A stretch of 11,403 nucleotides of DNA from Bacteroidales bacterium (GCA_017997855.1 JAGOEF010000034.1:1-11403); one strand, 5' to 3'; counted from the stretch's first letter, positions 1-7,544 are shown. Translations and numbers: made by a program. Notes: generated by a model not told the origin, from the sequence alone.

Positions 1-142
1 TTAAAATTTAGCTCACTTTTATTTCTATTTTCATAAATATATTAATATATTTGCACGACATTATTATTAATTACAATATTCTATTTAACTGATTTTATGT
101 TATTTATATTAAATGTTCAACAAATATCGTATTCAATCAACC

Positions 143-184
143 AACATAATGTAACTAACATAATGTAACTAACATAATGTAACT
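143..184. repeat. Three perfect 14-bp tandem repeats
   Basis: The unit AACATAATGTAACT occurs three times without a mismatch or spacer (143-156, 157-170, 171-184). It ends 14 bases before the ATG of the ATPase gene. Each unit holds the odd palindrome ACAT-A-ATGT (144-152, 158-166, 172-180). This could be a set of operator half-turn sites, part of a promoter, or a slippage-prone repeat that changes the leader length. Only the repeat itself is certain; any role is inference. Confidence 0.9.
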
Positions 185-198
185 TAATAAAGCGCTCC

Positions 199-1341
199 AT
201 GTCTGATAATAAAATACCCTTCACTCCTTTTCCGGCCAACGGATATTTTGGTCCGGAATACTTCTGCGATAGAAACGATGAATTGCATCAACTGATTCAA
301 AACCTGAAAGGCGGACATTCAATCACGCTGACTTCGATGCGACGGATTGGAAAAACAGGCTTAATCAGGCATGTGCAACATACATTGAATAAGGATTGGA
401 TTTGTATCTATGTAGATATTCTGGCAACCGAAAACATGAGTCAATTGCTGAATATGTTAGCTTCAGCAATAGCAAGAGTGTTCAGTGAACGTTCGGGCGT
501 GGGGCGTAAAATCTGGAATGCATTGAAGCAATTAAGACCGGTTGTGGGGTTTGATGCGATTACCGGAGAACCCAACCTGAGTTTTGATTTGGATGAAAGC
601 GAAAGCAGAAAACACATTGAATCTCTACTTGATTTACTCGACAAGCAAGAAAAACGGGTATTGGTTGCCATCGACGAGTTCCAGCAGATTCTCGAATATC
701 CCGAAAAAAACGTCGACGCATGGTTACGAACTAAAATTCAGCATTTACGCAATGTGGTATTTATTTTCTCGGGAAGTCGCCAGCATCTGATGACAGAGCT
801 ATTTGCAAGTCCGTCACGACCTTTTTTTCGAAGCACTGCATTTTTACACCTCGAAAAAATACCCCATAATGTTTACCGTGAATTCATTGTCGAAATGTTC
901 GAGTCGCGCAAAAAGACAATTTCACTGCGTGATGTTGACGACATGCTCAATTGGACCAGACGACACACCTATTATGTGCAGGTATTATGTAACCGTTTGT
1001 TTATAAACTCAGGTCGAAAAGTAAAAGAAGCTTCATGGCGAAGCGTAGCCCAAAAACTGTTGAAAGAACAGGAAATGTTCTTTTTCACCTACCGCGATAT
1101 GCTTACAAAATCGCAATGGCAATTACTGAAAGCTGTTGCCAGAGAAGAGGAATTGTTTGCGCCCACAGCCAAAGGGTTTATTATTTCATCGGGCTTAGGT
1201 AGTTCGGCAAATATTTTAAGGGCCTTAGACTCGCTATTGACGAAAGAGTTGGTTTGTGAATTTCGCAGCGATACCGGAGAGCGATGTTATTGCGTCTACG
1301 ATGTGTTTTTTATGCGCTGGGTTCAGGAAATACTGCAATAG
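199..1341 (+). CDS. AAA-type ATPase with C-terminal winged-helix region (archaeal-ATPase-like family)
   Basis: This is a 380-residue cytoplasmic protein without signal peptide or membrane segment. The N-terminal stretch FGPEYFCDRNDEL (about 17-29) matches the entry motif of this STAND/AAA-related family. The P-loop is SMRRIGKTGL (46-55), with Ser where the classical first Gly sits and the GKT intact (51-53). Walker B is VLVAIDEFQ (154-162; Asp159, Glu160). A sensor-1-like segment FIFSGS lies at 188-193. Residues from about 295 look like a winged-helix domain, usual for the family. Members are common in Bacteroidota as stand-alone genes and mostly have no known role, so the substrate is unknown. 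The ATG follows an AT-rich leader with tandem repeats and no Shine-Dalgarno sequence. The gene has no co-directional neighbour in the window and converges on osmC. ATPase identity is firm; biological function is not assigned. Confidence 0.85.
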   Translation: MSDNKIPFTPFPANGYFGPEYFCDRNDELHQLIQNLKGGHSITLTSMRRIGKTGLIRHVQHTLNKDWICIYVDILATENMSQLLNMLASAIARVFSERSGVGRKIWNALKQLRPVVGFDAITGEPNLSFDLDESESRKHIESLLDLLDKQEKRVLVAIDEFQQILEYPEKNVDAWLRTKIQHLRNVVFIFSGSRQHLMTELFASPSRPFFRSTAFLHLEKIPHNVYREFIVEMFESRKKTISLRDVDDMLNWTRRHTYYVQVLCNRLFINSGRKVKEASWRSVAQKLLKEQEMFFFTYRDMLTKSQWQLLKAVAREEELFAPTAKGFIISSGLGSSANILRALDSLLTKELVCEFRSDTGERCYCVYDVFFMRWVQEILQ

Positions 1342-1348
1342 CGCGAAC

Positions 1349-1372
1349 AAAAAAAGCCGGGATAAACCGGCT
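1349..1372 (-). terminator. Rho-independent terminator of osmC
   Basis: A 6-bp stem AGCCGG / CCGGCT (1355-1360 with 1367-1372) encloses a 6-base loop. On the minus strand it is followed by a run of seven T (1355 down to 1349). It lies 24 bases after the osmC stop codon and 8 bases after the convergent ATPase stop. The plus-strand side lacks a clean T-run, so it serves mainly osmC. Confidence 0.8.
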
Positions 1373-1395
1373 CTCTGTATATTATATTATCCGAT

Positions 1396-1836
1396 TTATT
1401 TCAGTTTGGCATCCATCGTAATTTTTACAGCCGCCAATGCCAACGAAACGGGACAGTTCTTTTTAGCAACTTCGGCCAGTTCCATGAATTTTTCCTGTGA
1501 AATACCGGGGATTCTGGCTTCCAGATCGAGGTGAATTCCGGTAAATTCAAAATGACCGTCAATATTGTCCATCGTCACCGAAGCTTTCGCCTTCAATTCG
1601 TCGGCTGTAAAACCGGCACCGTTTAACTGAAAGCTGAGAGCCATTGCGAAACAACCTGCATGGGCTGCTGCAATGAGTTCTTCGGGGTTGGTACCTGCTT
1701 TTCCGTCTTCGCTTACAAATCGTGCTGCAAACGAGTAAGGGGTTTCGTTGAGAACTCCGCTGGTGGCGGTTAAAATTCCTTTTCCTTCTTTTCCTGTGCC
1801 GTTCCAAACGGCGCTTGCTTTACGGGTAATTGCCAT
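1396..1836 (-). CDS. osmC: OsmC family peroxiredoxin (organic hydroperoxide reductase)
   Basis: The 146-residue product has the full length of the OsmC/Ohr fold. It reduces organic hydroperoxides in the cytoplasm with two thiols. The peroxidatic Cys62 lies in GTNPEELIAAAHAGC (48-62) and the resolving Cys128 in AKKNCPVSLA (124-133). Arg39 (FAARF) and the Glu52/Glu53 pair fit the conserved active-site Arg and Glu. The N-terminus MAITRKASAVWNG and the spacing of the two cysteines match the OsmC subgroup better than Ohr. E. coli OsmC has nearly the same length. It is a single-gene unit with its own terminator; tRNA-Leu lies upstream on the same strand behind a separate terminator. I saw no convincing promoter in the 79 bases between the ATG and that terminator. 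Assignment to the family is firm; the natural peroxide is not known. Confidence 0.93.
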   Translation of the reverse strand: MAITRKASAVWNGTGKEGKGILTATSGVLNETPYSFAARFVSEDGKAGTNPEELIAAAHAGCFAMALSFQLNGAGFTADELKAKASVTMDNIDGHFEFTGIHLDLEARIPGISQEKFMELAEVAKKNCPVSLALAAVKITMDAKLK

Positions 1837-1915
1837 AGTGTTTTTGATTTGGTTGTTCGTTAATAATCTTTGTTAAAATTAACCAATCTATCCTAAAAAT
1901 GTTCACATAAACCAT

Positions 1916-1949
1916 AAAAAAAACGCCTCATGAAACATGAAGCGTTTTT
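1916..1949 (-). terminator. Rho-independent terminator after tRNA-Leu
   Basis: The arms AAACGC-C-TCATG (1921-1932) and CATGA-A-GCGTTT (1936-1947) pair with one C/A mismatch around a 3-base loop. On the minus strand eight T follow (1923 to 1916). It begins two bases after the mature tRNA 3' end, so it should end the tRNA transcript. Five T on the plus side (1945-1949) would also allow weak termination in the other direction. Confidence 0.8.
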
Positions 1950-1950
1950 G

Positions 1951-2034
1951 TGCCCAGGACAGGAATCGAACCTGCACATCCTTACGAATACTAGTCCCTG
2001 AAACTAGCGCGTCTACCAATTCCGCCACCTGGGC
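1951..2034 (-). tRNA. tRNA-Leu (anticodon CAG)
   Basis: Read on the minus strand, the acceptor arm GCCCAGG (2034-2028) pairs with CCTGGGC near the 3' end. The D-arm carries AATTGGTAGA. The anticodon stem CTAGT/ACTAG encloses the loop TTCAGGG (2002-1996) with anticodon CAG at 2000-1998. A long variable arm (TATTCGTAAGGATG) marks a class II tRNA. The T-loop is GGTTCGATTCC. Base 73 is A, as expected for Leu. CCA is not encoded (CAA follows), so the 3' end needs CCA addition. It reads CUG codons. Confidence 0.96.
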
Positions 2035-2054
2035 CATTCTGTGAAAGAGCAGCG

Positions 2055-2062
2055 CAAAAATA
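2055..2062 (-). promoter_or_regulatory. Putative -7 element for tRNA-Leu
   Basis: The minus strand reads TATTTTTG here, a full match to the Bacteroidota -7 consensus TAnnTTTG. It lies 20 bases upstream of the mature tRNA 5' end, which leaves room for a short leader. No good -33 TTG was seen at the expected distance, so the call is moderate. It separates the tRNA from mlaD, which ends 75 bases further upstream. Confidence 0.45.
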
Positions 2063-2136
2063 CACTTTTTTTTTAATAAGCGAGGGAAATGAAAAATTTC
2101 TTCAAAAAAATAAAAATACTTCGCGCCAGGTTTTAT

Positions 2137-3567
2137 TTAGTTACCGCCCGAAGCCTTGTTATTGTTGATTTCGATGGCATCGGGATATGGAATTATACCT
2201 CCCTGATACACGCCCACGGGGAAAGCATCCTCAAAGTCCTGTTTAATGAGTTCAAGATATTTTCGCGTGTTTGATGCATTGGTATGAGGCATAATCAGGT
2301 AGCGGTATATACCTTCGCTGTAGAATTCCTGAACGTTTTTATAAGCCTTTAATTCGGGGGAGTTGGGGTACAGGCGGTTCGATCCGGCTAATATCTGAAT
2401 CATATAGTAAGCCGGCGAATTCTGATCGAAATCAGCAGGAACATCGAGCAAACTACGTTCGGTTGGGGGTGGCGAAGTGTGGTCTTTGGTATTGGCATTT
2501 CGCTTGTTCATTTTTTCGGTTTCCTTGCTGTTTTTTTCCCGTTGCTTATCAAGATATTTTTTATCGCGTTTGCTCAGGTCGTTTTCGTTAGTAACGCTAA
2601 TGCTCCTTCCAAAGTGCAACAGGCTGAAGTTCACATATTTTCCGGGATTCATCCGAACATCACGCAGCAACCTGTCAAGCTCCAGACTTGCGTTTTCGAG
2701 ATTGTAATACAGGGTATCGTTGTTGGCTAACATACCCAATGTTCCTTCGCCACGGTTTATTTTGTCGGTGATGGCAGCTACGTCAGCAATGGCTTTATTG
2801 GCATTGCTGATTGTCTGTGTGATATTCATCGCCAGCAAGGTGTCGCTGAAATTGGCCACATTGGTCAGAATTCGGGTTATCTTATCGTTGTTATCACGCA
2901 GATTGGTGGTTATTTTATCTATATTGGCAAATATCCTCGACAGACGACTACTTTCGGTCGAAAGCAGGGTATCGAGAGTAATAGCCGACGACTCCAGGTA
3001 AGCGAGTGTTGTTTGAATGCTGGCAAAGCTCTTTTCCAGATTTTCACGGGTTTCTTCGTTGAAAATATAGGTAATAATGGTAATGGCATTCTGAATTTCT
3101 TTCATCAAATCCTCAGCCTGATTTTTTATTGGCAGCATCTGCATACTCACCTGATCCTTCAAGCTTTGTTCGATGCTTCCAATAATTGTATCTCCCGATT
3201 CGTGGTATGTTTTTTTATTACCGAGGATAAGCTGTATTCCTTTGGTTCCCATGAGGTCGGTACTAAAAATCTCGGCAACTGTTGAATCCGGTATCTGAAA
3301 TTTACTGTCGGTATCGAAGGTAACCAGCAGTATACCACCACGCTCAATCAATAAATCAACCTGAGTTACCTGACCAATTTTATATCCGTTAATATACACC
3401 GGACTGGCAACACCCAAGCCATCAACACGGTCGTAATACACATAATAGGTATTTCGCTTTTCGAATAAGTCGGCTCCCTTAATATAATTGTATCCCCAGT
3501 AAGACCCCGCGAGTACTACAATCGCAAACACACCGAAAATGATATACTTCCTTCGTTTTGCGTCCAT
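2137..3567 (-). CDS. mlaD: MlaD-like MCE-domain protein with C-terminal SPOR-like module
   Basis: The 476-residue product is an inner-membrane-anchored periplasmic MCE protein, the lipid-binding component of Mla-type phospholipid transport between the membranes. Residues 7-28 form the single membrane anchor. The MCE domain spans about 40-116 (VDGLGVASPVYINGYKIGQV at 48-67, then DLMGTKGIQL at 104-113). A long helical part follows (about 135-300), with the GEGTLGML motif at 273-280 and MNPGKYVNFSL at 306-316, where Bacteroidota MlaD proteins usually end. This protein continues for some 155 residues: a charged, proline-containing linker (about 330-375) and a folded tail (387-460) that resembles the amidase tail next door. 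The gene starts 3 bases after the amidase stop, so the two are cotranscribed; AAAGAG upstream of the ATG may aid initiation. No mlaE or mlaF permease/ATPase gene is in the window. No clear terminator follows. MCE identity is firm, and the tail's role is inferred. Confidence 0.9.
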   Translation of the reverse strand: MDAKRRKYIIFGVFAIVVLAGSYWGYNYIKGADLFEKRNTYYVYYDRVDGLGVASPVYINGYKIGQVTQVDLLIERGGILLVTFDTDSKFQIPDSTVAEIFSTDLMGTKGIQLILGNKKTYHESGDTIIGSIEQSLKDQVSMQMLPIKNQAEDLMKEIQNAITIITYIFNEETRENLEKSFASIQTTLAYLESSAITLDTLLSTESSRLSRIFANIDKITTNLRDNNDKITRILTNVANFSDTLLAMNITQTISNANKAIADVAAITDKINRGEGTLGMLANNDTLYYNLENASLELDRLLRDVRMNPGKYVNFSLLHFGRSISVTNENDLSKRDKKYLDKQREKNSKETEKMNKRNANTKDHTSPPPTERSLLDVPADFDQNSPAYYMIQILAGSNRLYPNSPELKAYKNVQEFYSEGIYRYLIMPHTNASNTRKYLELIKQDFEDAFPVGVYQGGIIPYPDAIEINNNKASGGN

Positions 3568-3570
3568 AGC

Positions 3571-4791
3571 TTATTGTTTAATCTCTTTTTGAGCCTGGGT
3601 CACCGAAAACCGCTGCCCGTTCTTGAAAGCCACCAGAAAACAATCTTTCACTTCGTTGCGTAGTTTCTGAAAATTCGAGTAGGCCGCTTCGTACGATCTG
3701 TCAATTCCTGCAACGTATTTGTACAGTCCATCCTGCTGATATTCATATATCATGCCCTGGTTTTTCAATAACGGGTCGCTGGCAATATCCAGCTTTTTTG
3801 CGGATGTTTTCACTTGTACTCCAAAAAATATTCCTTCGGCAAAGTTAAACGAATTGTCGGAAGTATTGGTAAGATTTGCCGGGGAATTTGCATCTGCAGG
3901 AACAAAGTTCTGATCCGAAGGAGTAATTCCGTTATTACCATGCATTTCCTTGCCTTGATTTTCGAGCGAGTTTTTGTAATCGCTGAAAGCATTGAATATA
4001 GCTGTGGCCAATTTTTTCTGACCTTCATCGGAGTTTAAAAACTTCTCCTCATCCTTGTGTGTGATAAAACCACATTCAACAAGAATGCTGGGCATGGTGG
4101 TCCTCCAAAGTACCAAAAAAGCAGCCTGCTTTACACCCCGGTCGTAACGACCGGCTTCAGACTTCATATATTTTTGCACTTTTTCGCTCAACTTCAGGCT
4201 CTGTTCAAGATATGCATTCTGATAGAGCGAAAACATTATATTCGACTCAGGGCTGTTGGGATCGAATCCATCGTAGTGCTTTTCGTAATTGTCTTCTTTC
4301 AGAATTACCGAGTTTTCGAGTTTGGCTACTCGCATATTTTCGTCCGATACATTAAGACCCATAACAAAAGTTTCGGCACCATAGGCCGAACCACCCGCTA
4401 TAGCGTTAACATGGATGCAAATAAACAAGTCGGCATGGTTATCGTTGGCAATCTTTGCCCTTTTATGTAACTCCACAAATTCATCCGTAGATCGGGTGTA
4501 AATCACTTCCACATCAGGGAAATTTTTCTTAATCATGTCTCCTACTTTCAGAGAGACAGCCAGAGTAATGTCTTTTTCCTTCGAAAATGAACCAACAGCT
4601 CCGGGGTCTTTTCCGCCATGACCGGGATCGATTACAACTTTTTTAACGCCGTATGAATTTCCAGTCTGGGCGTTCAGCATATGTACCGAAACGAATTGCA
4701 GGGCAACAATCACAAGAATGCATACAATTTTTAACCCAAGCCAGAAGTTACTCCTGTTGAACGATTCTAAATTTTGTGTAGTTTTGGGCAT
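3571..4791 (-). CDS. N-acetylmuramoyl-L-alanine amidase (Amidase_3) with C-terminal SPOR-like domain
   Basis: This zinc amidase cuts the bond between MurNAc and the peptide stem in periplasmic peptidoglycan. From the start chosen here it has 406 residues: an uncleaved or cleaved hydrophobic N-terminal segment (19-41), then the catalytic domain (about 48-272). Zinc ligands are His58 (VVIDPGHGG), Glu72 (SKEKD) and His127 (CIHVNA). The catalytic Glu239 lies in ILVECGF. A low-complexity linker rich in N, S and P (about 278-318) leads to a SPOR-like tail (322-396). An in-frame ATG at 4872 would add 27 residues, but it lies upstream of the putative promoter (4813-4842), so the ATG at 4791 is preferred; MPKTT then leads directly to the membrane segment. 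The gene heads an operon with mlaD and is divergent from lptD. In Bacteroidota such amidases act in cell separation or wall turnover. Family assignment is firm; the exact start is probable. Confidence 0.92.
   Translation of the reverse strand: MPKTTQNLESFNRSNFWLGLKIVCILVIVALQFVSVHMLNAQTGNSYGVKKVVIDPGHGGKDPGAVGSFSKEKDITLAVSLKVGDMIKKNFPDVEVIYTRSTDEFVELHKRAKIANDNHADLFICIHVNAIAGGSAYGAETFVMGLNVSDENMRVAKLENSVILKEDNYEKHYDGFDPNSPESNIMFSLYQNAYLEQSLKLSEKVQKYMKSEAGRYDRGVKQAAFLVLWRTTMPSILVECGFITHKDEEKFLNSDEGQKKLATAIFNAFSDYKNSLENQGKEMHGNNGITPSDQNFVPADANSPANLTNTSDNSFNFAEGIFFGVQVKTSAKKLDIASDPLLKNQGMIYEYQQDGLYKYVAGIDRSYEAAYSNFQKLRNEVKDCFLVAFKNGQRFSVTQAQKEIKQ
4757..4786 (+). promoter_or_regulatory. Putative promoter of lptD
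   Basis: TTG (4757-4759) and TAGTTTTG (4779-4786) are separated by 19 bases and match the Bacteroidota -33 and -7 elements. Transcription would start near 4793. The site lies inside the first codons of the divergent amidase gene. If real, it excludes the ATG at 4718 as the lptD start. Confidence 0.5.
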
Positions 4792-4812
4792 TATTTTAAA
4801 AAACCGTTTGTA

Positions 4813-4842
4813 CAAAAATACAACTTTCAAATTGTTATCAAA
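4813..4842 (-). promoter_or_regulatory. Putative promoter of the amidase-mlaD operon
   Basis: On the minus strand, TTTG (4842-4839) and TATTTTTG (4820-4813) are separated by 18 bases. Both match the Bacteroidota -33 and -7 elements (TTTG, TAnnTTTG) at about the normal spacing. Transcription would start near 4806, giving a leader of about 15 bases to the amidase ATG at 4791. It overlaps the 5' part of lptD. Confidence 0.55.
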
Positions 4843-7450
4843 ATTTATCATAAGGCTTTTATTATTTAGCATACATCTGTTTTATTTTGCCGCTTTCTGC
4901 GGAGGCAATTGTTATGCCAATATTGAAGCCGGCAGCCATGATAACAGATGGTGGGATTCTGAAAACGGGCAAATAATAGTTTTCTATTTCAGTGGTGATA
5001 CCATAAAGCAGGATAGCATTGTAGTGAAAGCAAAAAAGTCAGAAATAGATTTTCCGGTCGATTATCAATCGAAAGACTCTTCGGATGTGGATATGAAAAA
5101 CCGGAAAGCCTATCTGTTTGGAGAAGCAGAGGTAAGCTATGGCGATATTGTGCTTACTGCCGATTATATTATGATTGATTTTTCTGACAACTCGGTATAT
5201 GCCTGCGGAAGAACTGACTCAGCCGGTAATATTGTCGGGAAACCGGTTTTTGTTCAGGGTGAGGAAACTTTTAAAGCCGATACAATACGCTATAACTTTA
5301 AATCGAAGAAAGCAATTATTAAAGAAGTAACCACCGAATTCGAGGGCAGCTATCTGCACGGTGGCATTACCAAGAGACAAGACAATAATCAAATCCATCT
5401 GATAGACGGAAAGTTTACAACCTGTAACCTCGATCATCCGCACTTTTATTTTAACATCAGTAAAGCGAAAATGATACCCGACGATAAAATTGTTTCGGGG
5501 CCTGCCTTTCTGGTTATCGAAGATGTTCCATTACCGCTGGGGATTCCGTTCGGTTTCTTCCCCAATAAAAAAGGCAGTACTTCCGGAATTATTTTCCCGG
5601 AGTTTGGCGAAGAACAAAACCGCGGATTCTTCCTTCGCAGGGGAGGCTACTATTTTGCCATTAACGATTATGTCGATTTACTGCTATCGGGCGATGTGTA
5701 TTCCAAGGGCAGTTATGCCTTGTATGCACGCTCCAATTATAAAAAGCGCTATAAAATGAGCGGCAGCTTCGACCTGAGTTACAACAGCAATAAGTTTGGT
5801 TACCGGGATCTGGACAATTACCGTGTCGACAGGTTATACAGGGTAATGTGGAAGCATTCGCAGGATCCCAAGGCCCGGCCAAACAGCACTTTTTCGGCCG
5901 ACGTAAATATCAGCTCAAGTGCTTACGACCGTTGGAACTCCTACAACGATGCATCGTATATGAACACCAATAAAACATCAAGCATCAGCTACTCTAAAAT
6001 CTGGCCCAACACCCCGTTCAGCCTGTCGGTAGCCATGAAGCAGTCGCAGAACAGTACCGACAGTACAGTAAACATATCTCTCCCTGATATGTCGTTCAAT
6101 ATGAGCCGGATATATCCGCTCAAACGAAAGAATATGGTTGGGAAACAGCGATGGTACGAAAAAATCGGAATCAGCTATTCTGCCGTGATGACCAATCAGG
6201 TGCATGTACGCGAAGATTCTCTGTTAAACATCGGGTTTCAGAATCTGAATAATGGTATCAAACACAGTATTCCAATAAATACTACGCTGAAACTTTTCAA
6301 ACAAATCAACATAACTCCATCCTTTCAATACACCGAGCGGTGGTACACCAAAGAACTCAACAGGGTATGGCAACCCGACTCTGCCGGTGCTGTAACCGGT
6401 AGTTTACAGTCTGATTATGCTGCCAGATTCTCACGTGTCTGGGACTACCAGGCTTCGGTAGGTGCAAACACTACCATTTATGGTATGTTCAATTTCAAAG
6501 GAGGTCCGGTTAAAGCTTTTCGTCATGTTATTAATCCCTCGGTAAATTTTTCGTACCTGCCCGATTTCGGGTTGCCACGTTATGGCTACTACGATGATTA
6601 TTATCGTATTCAATACAACAACAATACCGGCCAATACGATTCAGTAAGCTACGTGTACTCTGTTTTCGAAGGTTTGCCGTATGGCACCCCGGCACGCGGA
6701 GGTTCCGGATCGGTAAACTTTAATCTTGGAAATTCCTTCGAAATGAAAGTTCGAAACCGTGCTGATACTATTACCGGAGAAAAAAAGATAAAACTTCTCG
6801 AAAGCTTGTCGTTCAGTACCAGCTATAACATTATGTCGGATTCGCTCAATTGGGCACCTGTTAATATGACAGGCCGTACCAGCCTCGGAAAGCTGAATAT
6901 AAACTTCTCTTCCTTGTTCGACCCATACGCCATAGCCCTCGACGAATACGATAAACCAGTAAGAATTAACCGCGCTGCCCTCACCGAAAACGGAAGCATT
7001 ATTCGCCTGACCAGTGCCAATGTCAGTGTCGGGTTAAATTTGAATTCAACCAAAAAGGGTACTGAGAAAAAGGAAGCTACTTCGCAATTATATGGTTATC
7101 CCGACAATTATGTTGACTTTAGTATGCCCTGGAACCTAAGGGTAAGTTATAATTTCTGGTATGCAAAACCCTATTTCGAAAGCAAAATTACCCAAAGTCT
7201 GCAGATAACAGGCGACATCAATATTACCGGAAAGTGGAAAATTGCCGTGACAACAGGTTGGGATTTTGTGGCCAACAAAGTTACGTATACTTCAATTAAT
7301 ATTTACCGCGATTTACACTGTTGGGAAGCCAGCCTGAACCTTGTTCCTTTTGGCACCTACAAGCAATATTCCTTTCAGATTAATGTGAAATCAGCGATGT
7401 TGCAAGATCTGAAACTGACAAAAAAACGAAGTTGGTACGATAATTTTTAA
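4832..7450 (+). CDS. lptD: LPS-assembly outer membrane protein LptD
   Basis: LptD takes lipopolysaccharide from the periplasmic bridge and inserts it in the outer leaflet of the outer membrane, working with LptE. From the TTG at 4832 the product has 872 residues. Residues 1-29 form a signal peptide (Lys4, Arg8, hydrophobic core, cut after CYA). A beta-jellyroll of the OstA/LptA type follows (about 65-175; VKAKKSEIDF, YLFGEAEVSYGDI, KADTIRYNF). The conserved TTCNLDHPHFYF lies at 196-207 and EDVPLPLGIPFGFFP at 230-244. The rest is a large beta-barrel rich in alternating aromatic strands, ending in the aromatic C-terminal residue Phe typical of outer-membrane proteins. The start is uncertain: the only early in-frame ATG (4718) gives 38 more residues that run back across the amidase start and the putative promoter, and the next ATG falls after the signal peptide. 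TTG at 4808 or 4832 fits better. The neighbour amidase/mlaD operon is divergent. Family identity is firm; the first codon is not. Confidence 0.92.
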   Translation: MLSKFIIRLLLFSIHLFYFAAFCGGNCYANIEAGSHDNRWWDSENGQIIVFYFSGDTIKQDSIVVKAKKSEIDFPVDYQSKDSSDVDMKNRKAYLFGEAEVSYGDIVLTADYIMIDFSDNSVYACGRTDSAGNIVGKPVFVQGEETFKADTIRYNFKSKKAIIKEVTTEFEGSYLHGGITKRQDNNQIHLIDGKFTTCNLDHPHFYFNISKAKMIPDDKIVSGPAFLVIEDVPLPLGIPFGFFPNKKGSTSGIIFPEFGEEQNRGFFLRRGGYYFAINDYVDLLLSGDVYSKGSYALYARSNYKKRYKMSGSFDLSYNSNKFGYRDLDNYRVDRLYRVMWKHSQDPKARPNSTFSADVNISSSAYDRWNSYNDASYMNTNKTSSISYSKIWPNTPFSLSVAMKQSQNSTDSTVNISLPDMSFNMSRIYPLKRKNMVGKQRWYEKIGISYSAVMTNQVHVREDSLLNIGFQNLNNGIKHSIPINTTLKLFKQINITPSFQYTERWYTKELNRVWQPDSAGAVTGSLQSDYAARFSRVWDYQASVGANTTIYGMFNFKGGPVKAFRHVINPSVNFSYLPDFGLPRYGYYDDYYRIQYNNNTGQYDSVSYVYSVFEGLPYGTPARGGSGSVNFNLGNSFEMKVRNRADTITGEKKIKLLESLSFSTSYNIMSDSLNWAPVNMTGRTSLGKLNINFSSLFDPYAIALDEYDKPVRINRAALTENGSIIRLTSANVSVGLNLNSTKKGTEKKEATSQLYGYPDNYVDFSMPWNLRVSYNFWYAKPYFESKITQSLQITGDINITGKWKIAVTTGWDFVANKVTYTSINIYRDLHCWEASLNLVPFGTYKQYSFQINVKSAMLQDLKLTKKRSWYDNF

Positions 7451-7544
7451 TGGCATAAATTTTGAAAAATTTTAACAGACTTTTAGCTATCTTTTTTGTT
7501 ATTTTAACGTCATGGGTTTTTACACTTTAAAGCAATTGTAAGTT

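Noticed and set aside
46..53. TATATTTG in the far upstream region as -7 element of the ATPase gene
   Set aside because: It matches TAnnTTTG, but no -33 TTG lies at the right distance, the leader would be about 140 bases, and such matches are expected by chance in DNA this AT-rich.
1256..1534. 92-codon open frame spanning the ATPase end and the osmC end
   Set aside because: It runs through the terminator hairpin and is antisense to osmC, so it is a chance frame.
2085..2136. Terminator after mlaD
   Set aside because: T-rich runs are present on the minus strand, but I could find no GC-containing stem in front of them.
4057..4470. 137-codon open frame on the plus strand inside the amidase gene
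   Set aside because: It is antisense to well-conserved amidase motifs (IHVNA, ILVECGF) and its translation has no recognisable domain.
7457..7464. AAATTTTG as promoter of the first thioredoxin-fold gene
   Set aside because: The first base of the TA pair is wrong and no -33 element was found at the right distance, so I did not list a promoter between lptD and this gene.
7451..7480. AAATTTTGAAAAATTTT after lptD as a terminator
   Set aside because: The arms contain only A/T pairs and would form a very weak stem, with no clean T-run following it.
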